Both the position numbers and the translations under genes were made by a program. A DNA stretch of 9,176 bases. It comes from CAZFXZ01 sp964523165. GTDB taxonomy: Bacteria; Patescibacteriota; Patescibacteriia; JACRDY01. The notes below the pieces were generated by a model that saw only the letters and a program-made list of their open reading frames with translations, was not told where the DNA came from and made no database searches. The DNA lies in assembly GCA_964523165.1 (NCBI GenBank), contig CAZFXZ010000028.1:1-9176 (forward strand), given 5' to 3'. Shown piece by piece: positions 1-5,347 of the stretch; positions within the stretch are counted from its first letter, which is position 1; each line of letters opens with the position of its first letter.

Positions 1-27
1 CGCCTGCGGCGTAGCCGCTGGCAGGCG
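1..27. repeat. GC-rich hairpin at the left edge
   Basis: CGCCTGC at 1-7 is the exact reverse complement of GCAGGCG at 21-27. Inside, GCGGC (6-10) can alternatively pair with GCCGC (14-18) around a GTA loop. The element is far richer in GC than the following sequence. It may be a dispersed palindromic repeat or the terminator of a gene outside the window, but no T-run follows, so an intrinsic terminator is unlikely. The left boundary cannot be judged because the window starts here. Confidence 0.6.
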
Positions 28-29
28 GG

Positions 30-40
30 GCTCAGCTGGC
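30..40 (+). other. tRNA-Ala D-arm fragment (11 nt)
   Basis: GCTCAGCTGGC at 30-40 is identical to 312-322 of the intact tRNA-Ala, that is, the 5' half of its D-arm including the central CAGCTG. Neither side continues the tRNA sequence. It lies just upstream of the GIY-YIG gene, whose other end abuts the intact tRNA. An 11-nt identity this close is unlikely but not impossible by chance, so calling it a tRNA remnant is an inference. Confidence 0.4.
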
Positions 41-53
41 CATAAATTAAAAC

Positions 54-302
54 ATGTACTATACTTACGTTCTGTTAAGCGCTAAAGATAGCAAGCTATA
101 TATCGGATTTACTGGCGATCTTAAAAAAAGACTCGGTCAACATGCCAAAGGTCTAGTTGAGTCCACCGCCAATAGAAGGCCGCTAAAGCTTGTTTATTAT
201 GAAGCTTGTCTCAACAAAGAAGACGCTATCCATAGAGAAAAATATTTTAAGACAGGCTTTGGTAAATCTTTTTTAAAAAAAAGAAATAGTAGTTTACAAT
301 GA
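54..302 (+). CDS. Small GIY-YIG domain endonuclease-like protein
   Basis: This 82-residue protein is essentially one GIY-YIG nuclease domain, of the short stand-alone type (UhbA/YhbQ-like) that is widespread in bacteria and frequent in candidate-phyla genomes. The degenerate GIY signature is TYV (residues 4-6), followed by YIG (16-18). The expected catalytic arginine is R26 in LKKRLGQH, and the metal-binding glutamate is E62 in HREKYFKTGFGKSF. The usual C-terminal basic end is present, so it looks full length. No Shine-Dalgarno precedes the ATG. The TGA stop (300-302) is immediately followed by the first base of tRNA-Ala, so transcript processing would cut exactly at the end of this gene. The substrate is unknown. 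Family members act as DNA repair or structure-specific nucleases or in mobile elements. The tRNA fragments on either side make a link with tRNA-gene mobility possible but unproven. Confidence 0.88.
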   Translation: MYYTYVLLSAKDSKLYIGFTGDLKKRLGQHAKGLVESTANRRPLKLVYYEACLNKEDAIHREKYFKTGFGKSFLKKRNSSLQ

Positions 303-379
303 GGGCCCTTAGCTCAGCTGGCTAGAGCGCTTCCATGGCATGGAAGAGGTCAGGGGTTCGAATCCCCTAGGGTCCACCA
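303..379 (+). tRNA. tRNA-Ala (anticodon GGC)
   Basis: A complete cloverleaf with encoded CCA. The acceptor GGGCCCT (303-309) pairs with AGGGTCC (369-375), including the G3-U70 wobble at 305/373 that is the alanine identity element. The D-stem is GCTC/GAGC (312-315, 325-328). The anticodon stem CTTCC/GGAAG (330-334, 342-346) encloses loop ATGGCAT with anticodon GGC at 337-339. The T-arm AGGGG/CCCCT (352-356, 364-368) has loop TTCGAAT. The discriminator is A376 and CCA is 377-379. It reads GCC/GCU alanine codons. It starts directly after the GIY-YIG stop codon. Confidence 0.97.
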
Positions 380-403
380 GCACTAAATAGGTTTTATATA
401 CAC

Positions 404-502
404 AATCCTTCAGCTCAGTCCCAAAGGGATCCCTTCGGGACTGGCTAGAGCGCTTCCATGGCATGGAAGAGGTCAGGGGTTCGAATCCCCTAGGGTCCAC
501 CA
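404..502 (+). pseudogene. Damaged tRNA-Ala(GGC) copy with palindromic D-loop insert
   Basis: Positions 441-505 repeat 318-382 exactly (65 nt), covering the end of the D-arm, the anticodon arm with GGC (460-462), the T-arm and CCA (500-502). AGCTCAG (412-418) matches 311-317. Between them sit 22 extra bases (419-440). The 5' acceptor strand is not conserved: AATCCTT (404-410) pairs with the 3' strand (492-498) at only four inner positions, counting one G-U, and the outer three pairs and the G3-U70 alanine determinant are lost. A functional alanine tRNA is therefore unlikely. It could be a partial duplication, the attachment-site scar of a past integration at the tRNA 3' end, or a transcribed tRNA-like element. 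The transporter gene starts 14 bases after its CCA. Confidence 0.75.
416..443. repeat. 28-bp near-perfect palindrome inside the tRNA D-loop
   Basis: The left arm CAGTCCCAAAGGGA (416-429) and right arm TCCCTTCGGGACTG (430-443) are reverse complements except for one pair. The core AAGGGATCCCTT (424-435) is perfect. The 22 inserted bases (419-440) split the CAGCTG of the intact tRNA exactly at its centre, CAG^CTG, without a target duplication. The insert can also be read as two tandem 11-nt mini-hairpins, TCCCAAAGGGA and TCCCTTCGGGA. I see no second copy in this window. Confidence 0.85.
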
Positions 503-516
503 GCAAAATTTTACCC

Positions 517-1176
517 ATGAATCTGTCCGATAAGGCTTTCAAAAAAATTCTCGTCGCGCTAGCTTTTTACCTAACGTCGCTTTTAGCGGCAAACACTCTC
601 GGCTTGAAAATCATGCCGTTTTTGTTTGGCTCGCATTTGTCGGTGGCGGTTTTTTCTTTTCCTGTAGTTTTTTTGATGACTGATGTAGTGGGGGAGGTGT
701 ATGGTAAAAAAATTGCCAAGCTTTTTGTCTTAGCCGGTTTGTTGAGTACGGCTTTGTTTATCGCCTATTCTTTTATATCGCTAGCCATGCCTTGGTCGGC
801 TCAAGGACTGTGGGCTCGCGACGGTTACAATCAAATATTTGGCTTGTCATTGCGTATGGCCGTAGCCTCGCTGGTGGCTTTTGGCGTAGCTGAATATCAA
901 GATGTTTTTTCTTTTTTCTTTTTCAAAAAATTCTGGGGCACTAAACTTTTTTGGCTCCGCTCGCTGCTGTCTAATCTGTGGTCACAACTTATCGACGCAG
1001 CTTTGTTTATGCTTATTGCTTTTGCCGGTATTTACGCTTGGCCGACATTGATCAACATCACTTTGACCTGGTGGTTGTATAAAGTCGCCATGGGTGCAGC
1101 TTATACGCCTTTGTTGTATTTGGGGTTGAAATTATTACGCGATGACAGCTCTGACGCGACTACCGAGCCTACCTAG
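517..1176 (+). CDS. Queuosine precursor transporter, VUT/YhhQ family
   Basis: This is a 219-residue integral membrane protein of the VUT family, whose characterised members (E. coli YhhQ) import queuosine precursors such as preQ0/preQ1 for salvage. Family blocks are visible: LLAANTLGLKIMPF (residues 22-35), FSFPVVFLMTDVVGEVYGKK (46-65), the arginine-helix RMAVASLVAFGVAEYQD (113-129), and WLRSLLSNLWSQLIDAALF (146-164), where R148, Q157 and D160 match the conserved family pattern. About six hydrophobic helices span the chain. I start at 517 because the upstream ATG at 463 lies inside the tRNA-like copy and adds residues without family match. No Shine-Dalgarno is present. It heads a plus-strand operon and has no clear promoter of its own, so transcription may come through the tRNA region. 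The substrate is inferred from the family only; no other queuosine gene is in the window. Confidence 0.88.
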   Translation: MNLSDKAFKKILVALAFYLTSLLAANTLGLKIMPFLFGSHLSVAVFSFPVVFLMTDVVGEVYGKKIAKLFVLAGLLSTALFIAYSFISLAMPWSAQGLWARDGYNQIFGLSLRMAVASLVAFGVAEYQDVFSFFFFKKFWGTKLFWLRSLLSNLWSQLIDAALFMLIAFAGIYAWPTLINITLTWWLYKVAMGAAYTPLLYLGLKLLRDDSSDATTEPT

Positions 1177-1179
1177 TTT

Positions 1180-2229
1180 ATGAGATTTTTAATAATTTCT
1201 TCGCTTTATCGATATTTGAGCTTTGTCGCGCCGATCAGCAAAAAATCGGCTGAAATACTGCGACAAGTCAGCGGCGTAGAACCAACTTTGTTTTTTGCGC
1301 CACGTCTTGTCGATTGGCAAAACAAAGTTTTTCATCAAGACGTTGTCGACAAAATCGTCAATCTTTATCAAACCAAAAACTTGCCGTTGACTGACCAAAC
1401 TCACGGTTTGCGTCTACACGGTTTGATCGATTTGGGTCGACCGGGTAACCGCATCCACTATGCCGACAACGTTGCGGCCAGCGTTGGCGTGCTGACAGAA
1501 CAAATCAAGTTGGTGGCTCAACTAGCCAAACTAGCCAAAATCGACACGGCTAAACATCCCTCAATCATCACTATTCATTTAGGTCGGAGCCGCGGTAAAT
1601 TAAACGACGAGCTGGATAGGATAGTCGACATTTTCAATCAGGTCAGCGATCTAGCCGCCCAACATCACGTCATTATCAACATGGAAAATGTTTGGAACCC
1701 CGGCCAAAAAATTGAATACTCTTTGGGCTCCAATTTGTCAGACTTTGTTTATATTTTTGACAGATTAAAACAACCACAAAATTTTGGTCTGACGTTTGAT
1801 TTTGCTCACGCCCTGATCCACTATCAAGGTGATTATGAAAAAATAAAAAGTGATTTACAAAACTATAATCTATTAGAAAAAATTACTTACTTACACCTGA
1901 CTGTGCCCGGCCATCATTATCGCCATAAATTAAATTGGAAAATCGATCCGCGCAAATTGCCCGGCCTAGGACCGGTGGTTTATTTCTTTTACAAAAACCC
2001 CGACGGTCAAAGCGGTATAAAATATCTAAAAAATGATTACCCATCAGAGCTACAAAAACTTTCTGAGCTAATAAGTTTTGTGGCTAAAAATTCTATTTTG
2101 AAAAAAGATAAAACTTTTCATTGCGCGACCGTGGAAATGGGCGCTAAAATCTGGGGGACGCACAGCGGCGCGACGATTTCTGACATCGCCCAAACTTTTG
2201 ATTTCTTCAAAGCCAGCCTAAACCAATAA
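1180..2229 (+). CDS. TIM-barrel protein, AP endonuclease 2 / sugar isomerase-like superfamily
   Basis: This 349-residue protein has the pattern of a metal-binding xylose-isomerase-like TIM barrel, the superfamily of endonuclease IV, sugar isomerases and epimerases. Candidate metal ligands fall at the ends of predicted strands: H80 (GLRLHG), H133 (ITIHLG), E169 (INMENV), D207 and H210 (LTFDFAH), H239 (YLHLTVPGHH) and E319 (ATVEMG). The spacing resembles the superfamily. An insertion-like segment at about 245-285 is rich in basic and aromatic residues. The N-terminus is atypical. It starts 3 nt after the transporter stop and ends 3 nt before ychF, so all three are probably cotranscribed. Without a closer match I cannot say whether it is a DNA-repair AP endonuclease, a sugar isomerase or something else; co-location with the transporter is weak evidence of a shared pathway. 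Confidence 0.7.
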   Translation: MRFLIISSLYRYLSFVAPISKKSAEILRQVSGVEPTLFFAPRLVDWQNKVFHQDVVDKIVNLYQTKNLPLTDQTHGLRLHGLIDLGRPGNRIHYADNVAASVGVLTEQIKLVAQLAKLAKIDTAKHPSIITIHLGRSRGKLNDELDRIVDIFNQVSDLAAQHHVIINMENVWNPGQKIEYSLGSNLSDFVYIFDRLKQPQNFGLTFDFAHALIHYQGDYEKIKSDLQNYNLLEKITYLHLTVPGHHYRHKLNWKIDPRKLPGLGPVVYFFYKNPDGQSGIKYLKNDYPSELQKLSELISFVAKNSILKKDKTFHCATVEMGAKIWGTHSGATISDIAQTFDFFKASLNQ

Positions 2230-2232
2230 ATT

Positions 2233-3303
2233 ATGTCTCTAGCCATTGGCATCGTCGGCCTGCCCAACGTCGGCAAATCAACACTCTTTAAAGCTTTGAC
2301 CAAAAAGCAAATCGACATTGCCAACTATCCTTTTTGTACTATCGAACCAAACGTCGGCATCGTCGAAGTCCCCGACGAACGTTTACAAAAATTAGCCGTG
2401 GCCGCCAAAGCCCAAAAAATCGTGCCGACCGTGGTCGAATTTGTCGACATCGCCGGTTTGGTCAAAGGCGCCAGTCAAGGCGAAGGTTTGGGTAATAAGT
2501 TTTTGTCCAACATCCGCGAAGTTGACGCCATTGCTCATGTCGTGCGAGCTTTTGACGACGCTGATGTCAGTCACGTGTCCGGCCAGGTCAATCCGTCAGC
2601 CGACGTTGAGACAATTAACATTGAGTTAGCTATCGCCGATTTGGAAACCGTCAGCCGTCAACACCGCGAAGCGCAAAAAAAGACCAAGTCGGGCCTGGGT
2701 AAAGATTTGGAGCTGACTTTAAAAACTTTAGCCAAAGCCCAAACGGCTTTAGAAAATGAAACCGCTTTACATTTACTAACTTGGGATGAAGAAGAAAAAA
2801 AGATTTTACAACCACTTAACTTGCTGACCACCAAGCCGGTTTTATACGTCGTCAATGTCAATGAAGATAAAGCCGGACAAAAATTTTCCCTACCCGGCAC
2901 CCCCGACGAACAAATCGTTACCATTTCCGCCAAGATCGAAGCCGAGTTGGCCGACCTCAACGACGAAGACAAAAAAACTTATTTGACCGAACTGGGTTTG
3001 ACGGCCAGTGGTTTGGATCGCCTGATTGTCGCCGGCTACAAACTTTTAAACTTACTGACTTTTTTTACGGCCGGCGTCCAAGAAGCTCGAGCTTGGACAG
3101 TCACGGCCGGTAGCACCGCCCCACAAGCCGCCGGCAAAATCCACACTGATTTTGAAGCCGGGTTTATCAAGGCGGAAATTTGTAACTGGGCTGATTTTGT
3201 AAACTATGGCGAGTTGGGCTGTAAAGAAAAAGGCCTGATGCGGACCGAGGGTAAAAATTACATCATGGCCGACGGCGACACTTGCCATTTTCACTTTCAC
3301 TAG
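2233..3303 (+). CDS. ychF: Redox-regulated ribosome-binding ATPase/GTPase YchF (Obg family)
   Basis: This 356-residue protein is close to the family norm of about 363. It is a TRAFAC P-loop protein that binds ribosomes and in E. coli prefers ATP. G1 is GLPNVGKST (residues 9-17), the G2 region is FCTIEPNVG (34-42), and G3 is VDIAGLVKGASQGEGLGNKF (71-90). L76 follows DIAG where classical GTPases have the catalytic residue, typical of YchF. G4 is NVNED (208-212) instead of NKxD, the family hallmark explaining relaxed base specificity, and G5 is TISAKIE (230-236). The middle (about 125-195) is the coiled-coil insertion. The C-terminal TGS domain contains TFFTAG (276-281), EARAWTV (284-290) and DFEAGFIKAEI (306-316), ending in DGDTCHFHFH. 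The ATG follows the preceding stop by 3 nt with no Shine-Dalgarno. Last gene of its operon; no terminator hairpin is evident after it. Confidence 0.97.
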   Translation: MSLAIGIVGLPNVGKSTLFKALTKKQIDIANYPFCTIEPNVGIVEVPDERLQKLAVAAKAQKIVPTVVEFVDIAGLVKGASQGEGLGNKFLSNIREVDAIAHVVRAFDDADVSHVSGQVNPSADVETINIELAIADLETVSRQHREAQKKTKSGLGKDLELTLKTLAKAQTALENETALHLLTWDEEEKKILQPLNLLTTKPVLYVVNVNEDKAGQKFSLPGTPDEQIVTISAKIEAELADLNDEDKKTYLTELGLTASGLDRLIVAGYKLLNLLTFFTAGVQEARAWTVTAGSTAPQAAGKIHTDFEAGFIKAEICNWADFVNYGELGCKEKGLMRTEGKNYIMADGDTCHFHFH

Positions 3304-3304
3304 A

Positions 3305-3333
3305 TTGTTTTTAATTTACTCCGGGCGTATGAT
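3305..3333 (+). promoter_or_regulatory. Promoter for the 52-residue peptide gene
   Basis: TTGTTT at 3305-3310 and TATGAT at 3328-3333 are separated by exactly 17 bases. The -10 differs from TATAAT at one base; the -35 matches TTGACA only in its first half. It begins two bases after the ychF stop codon and would start transcripts near 3340, giving a short leader that contains the Shine-Dalgarno. Confidence 0.55.
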
Positions 3334-3347
3334 AAAAGCAGTTGACC

Positions 3348-3352
3348 GGAGG
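3348..3352 (+). promoter_or_regulatory. Strong Shine-Dalgarno GGAGG
   Basis: GGAGG lies 5 bases before the ATG at 3358. It decides the start of the small peptide gene. No other start codon in this window has a comparable sequence in front of it. Confidence 0.75.
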
Positions 3353-3357
3353 TCGCC

Positions 3358-3516
3358 ATGACAATCAAGAGGGTCCTTGTGATTTGTCTGGTCCCAGCGC
3401 CTCTTTGGCCGGCCATCTGGGTCGGTCGCAAAATCCTGGACGGAGTGACAATCGTCGCCGGCGGTATCCTGCTTTACCACTTACTGGGCGACGACCCACA
3501 TCCGTCTCGGTTATAA
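3358..3516 (+). CDS. Hydrophobic 52-residue small protein, unknown function
   Basis: I do not recognise this protein. It begins MTIKRVLVICLVPAPLW and ends GDDPHPSRL. Residues 6-22 and 30-43 are hydrophobic and could form a two-helix membrane hairpin or a signal-anchor plus helix. A basic pair at 4-5 and R24/K25 alternate with the acidic D45/D46 near the C-terminus. Support for it being a gene comes from its surroundings: a spaced promoter (3305-3333), a GGAGG Shine-Dalgarno at ideal distance, and a hairpin terminator starting at its stop codon. The codons are noticeably GC-richer (CTG, GTC, GGC, GCC) than in neighbouring genes, which favour A/T-ending codons in lysine, asparagine and leucine. 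That composition and the Shine-Dalgarno may mean distinct expression control or acquisition. It might alternatively be a small RNA with an incidental frame. Confidence 0.6.
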   Translation: MTIKRVLVICLVPAPLWPAIWVGRKILDGVTIVAGGILLYHLLGDDPHPSRL

Positions 3517-3548
3517 AAAATGAACTTGCTCTCAAAGTTCATTTTTTT
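3515..3548. terminator. Bidirectional intrinsic terminator between convergent units
   Basis: AAAAAATGAACTT (3515-3527) pairs with AAGTTCATTTTTT (3535-3547) around the 7-nt loop GCTCTCA. On either strand a T-run follows the TGAACTT/AAGTTCA stem. It overlaps the stop codon of the small peptide gene (3514-3516) and contains the stop codon of the methyltransferase on the other strand (3539-3541), so it serves both transcripts. Confidence 0.85.
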
Positions 3549-4684
3549 ATCAGGCTGATGATTTCCCGGCTGACTTTTTGCCCCGTCCGCCGATAGATGA
3601 TTGGTTGATCAATTATCCTAAAATCTTTATGGCCGGCTAATATTTTAGAAGTTTTTTGTTCAGCAATGATCGGGAAAATCATCACGACAATACCGCCGTT
3701 TTTTAAAACTTTGGCAAATTGTGATAGGGCGGCGCGATACAAAACGCTCAATTCGTCGACGATTTTTTTGGCCTGATCAGCACGAGGTTGGTAGCGCAAC
3801 GGCGGACCCAAATAAGGTTCAGTGATAATGGCGTCAATGCTTGATGGTTTGATTTGCTCTGATAATTTTGTCGCGTCTAGCTGATAAAGTTGCGGCTGAG
3901 CAATATGAGGAGAGTGTTGTTTTATAAAAGTAAAATTGTCGCGACTGTCAGCAATGGCTTTAGCCGAAACATCACTACCGATAATGTTTTTGTAGCCCAA
4001 CAAGGCGGCTTGCGACAAGATTGTACCCGAGCCGCAAAACGGATCAAGCAATACGGCCGTCTTGTTTTGGCCGGCCAGATTGATCATGACCTTAGCAATT
4101 TTTGGTGGCAACATGCCACTAACCACATCGCGTTGCGGCCGACCAACGTCAAACTTGTTGTATTGACCAAAGCTTTGCACGGCTAAAGTTTTGGCGACAA
4201 ATATTTCATTCCGATCAGCAATCAAACAAATTTCCGCGCCGTTTTTTAATAATCTATTTTTAGCCACCACGACTGAGGATAAAGTTTTTTCGCTCGAAGT
4301 TACCAAGCGGGCGGAAATTTTTTGGGCTTTGTATTTTTTCTTAACTTCCAAACCAAAATTTTTAGGCAACTTTAGATTGCCGGCCAAGCTGTAAAGCGAA
4401 AAACCAAAATGCCATTTAGTATTTTTTTGTGGCAAAAATAGCTCGGCGATGATGTCCGGATTTAATTTTTCAGATGGCAATTGATAAACAACTTGAGCGA
4501 TTTTGATCGTGCCGCCGAGTTGTTGTAAAAAGTTTTCCGCTTCTAGCGGTTGAGCAGTTTCCAAAAACAAAACTTCTTCTGACAGATTTAAGGTTTTGTA
4601 AGAAATTTGTCGGCGGCGCAACAGCGAGGTAATTTCAGCTACTGACAACTGGGGCGTGTTACCTAAAATAAAAACGTATTGCAT
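3539..4684 (-). CDS. Trm11-like RNA/DNA methyltransferase
   Basis: This 381-residue protein matches the Trm11/TrmG10 family of SAM-dependent methyltransferases, whose characterised archaeal and eukaryotic members modify guanosine 10 of tRNA. An N-terminal region of about 170 residues occupies the THUMP/ferredoxin-like position. The family linker is clear: FGRPQRD-like VGRPQRDVVSGMLPPKIAKV (180-199). The SAM-binding motif I is DPFCGSGT (214-221), with D238 (GSDVS) and D270 (QLDATK) as likely cofactor contacts. The catalytic motif IV, normally DPPYG, reads TEPYLGPP (288-295): the acid is E and the second P is Y-shifted. A C-terminal VLKNGGIVVMIFP strand is typical of the fold. It starts 6 nt after the yidD stop and is the last gene of the rpmH operon. 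The stop lies in the shared terminator. Substrate inferred from the family; the altered motif leaves it open. Confidence 0.82.
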   Translation of the reverse strand: MQYVFILGNTPQLSVAEITSLLRRRQISYKTLNLSEEVLFLETAQPLEAENFLQQLGGTIKIAQVVYQLPSEKLNPDIIAELFLPQKNTKWHFGFSLYSLAGNLKLPKNFGLEVKKKYKAQKISARLVTSSEKTLSSVVVAKNRLLKNGAEICLIADRNEIFVAKTLAVQSFGQYNKFDVGRPQRDVVSGMLPPKIAKVMINLAGQNKTAVLLDPFCGSGTILSQAALLGYKNIIGSDVSAKAIADSRDNFTFIKQHSPHIAQPQLYQLDATKLSEQIKPSSIDAIITEPYLGPPLRYQPRADQAKKIVDELSVLYRAALSQFAKVLKNGGIVVMIFPIIAEQKTSKILAGHKDFRIIDQPIIYRRTGQKVSREIISLIKK

Positions 4685-4690
4685 AATTTA

Positions 4691-4969
4691 TTACTTTTTG
4701 TCAGGCACGGGGTCGTAGCCGCCCTTAGAAAAGGGATTGCAACGAAAAACCCGCTTGATAGTCAACCAACCGCCCCGGACCACCCCGTGTCGAGCAATGG
4801 CCTGAGCGCCGTATTCCGAACAAGTCGGGTGATAGCGACAATACCCTTGGGGGGTCAATATTTTGCCCAAAAATCCATGATCTAAAGAAATTGTTTTTTG
4901 ATAAAGTCTAATCAAAAAAATTATGCTGGCTCTGACCAAAATGATAATGTTTTCGATAAAAGACATCAT
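4691..4969 (-). CDS. yidD: Membrane protein insertion efficiency factor YidD
   Basis: This 92-residue protein carries the complete family signature: CRYHPTCSEYGAQAIARHG (residues 44-62) with C44 and C50, then GWLTIKRVFRCNPFSKGGYD (67-86) with C77, ending DPVP. The N-terminal hydrophobic/amphipathic helix (about 4-22) would attach it to the inner face of the membrane, where YidD assists insertion of membrane proteins by YidC. Two ATG codons are adjacent (4967-4969 and 4964-4966) and either may be used; no Shine-Dalgarno distinguishes them. It lies 11 nt downstream of rnpA, as in most bacteria. The partner yidC, which often follows, is absent; its place is taken by the methyltransferase gene. 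Confidence 0.96.
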   Translation of the reverse strand: MMSFIENIIILVRASIIFLIRLYQKTISLDHGFLGKILTPQGYCRYHPTCSEYGAQAIARHGVVRGGWLTIKRVFRCNPFSKGGYDPVPDKK

Positions 4970-4980
4970 ATTGGCTAAAA

Positions 4981-5325
4981 TTAGAGCAATTTCGCCCTTT
5001 TAAGCAAGCTCAACAGTTCTTCTTCTAGCTCTGGATGAGTTTTATCCAAAATCCCAGCCTTAGGTTTAGTTAAAATGACAATGTCGTATTTTGGGGTAAT
5101 TTTATCTAAATTTAGCCGAATTATTTCTCTAAGCTGGCGCTTGAGCTTATTGCGTTTCACGGCTTTTTTGCTAATTTTAGTGGAAATTACAAAACAAAAA
5201 CGGCTTTTTTCTAATTTATTGGGTAAAAATTTCAAACCCAAGGTCAGGCCAAAAACTTTATAGCCTTTACCGATAGCCTTTCTAATGTCTCGATCTTTTT
5301 GTAGTCTATACCCAGCTGGCAACAT
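4981..5325 (-). CDS. rnpA: Ribonuclease P protein component
   Basis: This 114-residue basic protein binds the RNase P RNA and helps mature the 5' ends of tRNAs. The N-terminus MLPAGYRLQKDRDIRKAI resembles the family opening (L..... RL.k..dF). The diagnostic RNR motif is SKKAVKRNKLKRQLREIIR (52-70). The strand FCFVIST (43-49) and YDIVILTK (80-87) complete the alpha-beta sandwich, and the C-terminal helix EELLSLLKRAK is typical. Length is close to the usual 110-120. No Shine-Dalgarno precedes the ATG. It is downstream of rpmH, the conserved arrangement, with a 70-nt gap that contains a hairpin. Confidence 0.95.
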   Translation of the reverse strand: MLPAGYRLQKDRDIRKAIGKGYKVFGLTLGLKFLPNKLEKSRFCFVISTKISKKAVKRNKLKRQLREIIRLNLDKITPKYDIVILTKPKAGILDKTHPELEEELLSLLKRAKLL

Positions 5326-5347
5326 AGTAACTTTATTGTAACAAAAT

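Larger units (their letters stand above)
318..505 (+). repeat. 65-nt direct repeat of the tRNA 3' part
   Basis: The segments 318-382 and 441-505 are identical over 65 nt and separated by 58 nt. The identity extends three bases past the CCA (GCA) and then stops. Perfect identity next to a strongly diverged 5' part suggests recent duplication or gene conversion. This is also the geometry left when an element integrates at a tRNA 3' end, with the 3' part duplicated as attL/attR, although the spacer is far too short to hold an element today. Confidence 0.8.

Noticed and set aside
300..302. Possible reassignment of UGA, as in some candidate phyla (SR1, Gracilibacteria)
   Set aside because: UGA ends the GIY-YIG and methyltransferase genes at family-typical lengths and leads into a tRNA and a terminator. 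No recognised gene here has an internal in-frame TGA.
404..502. Second tRNA-Ala as a functional or intron-containing tRNA
   Set aside because: Besides the D-loop insert, the outer acceptor pairs and the G3-U70 determinant are missing. Known bacterial tRNA introns are not of this size or place.
318..505. CRISPR-like repeats
   Set aside because: There are only two copies and they are tRNA sequence; no repeat-spacer array or cas gene is present in the window.
463..516. Upstream ATG extending the transporter by 18 residues
   Set aside because: The extension is translated from the tRNA-like copy and has no family match; the ATG at 517 gives the expected transporter N-terminus.
309..542. Minus-strand frame with a repeated VDPRGFEPLTSSMPWKR segment
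   Set aside because: It is the antisense translation of the two tRNA-Ala copies; this peptide is a well-known false annotation from tRNA genes.
3342..3596. 84-codon plus-strand frame starting at TTG
   Set aside because: It overlaps the better-supported 52-codon frame, lacks a Shine-Dalgarno and runs through the terminator into the antisense of the methyltransferase.
3890..4394. Two plus-strand frames of 98 and 67 codons
   Set aside because: They lie antisense within the methyltransferase gene, resemble no family and have no start signals.
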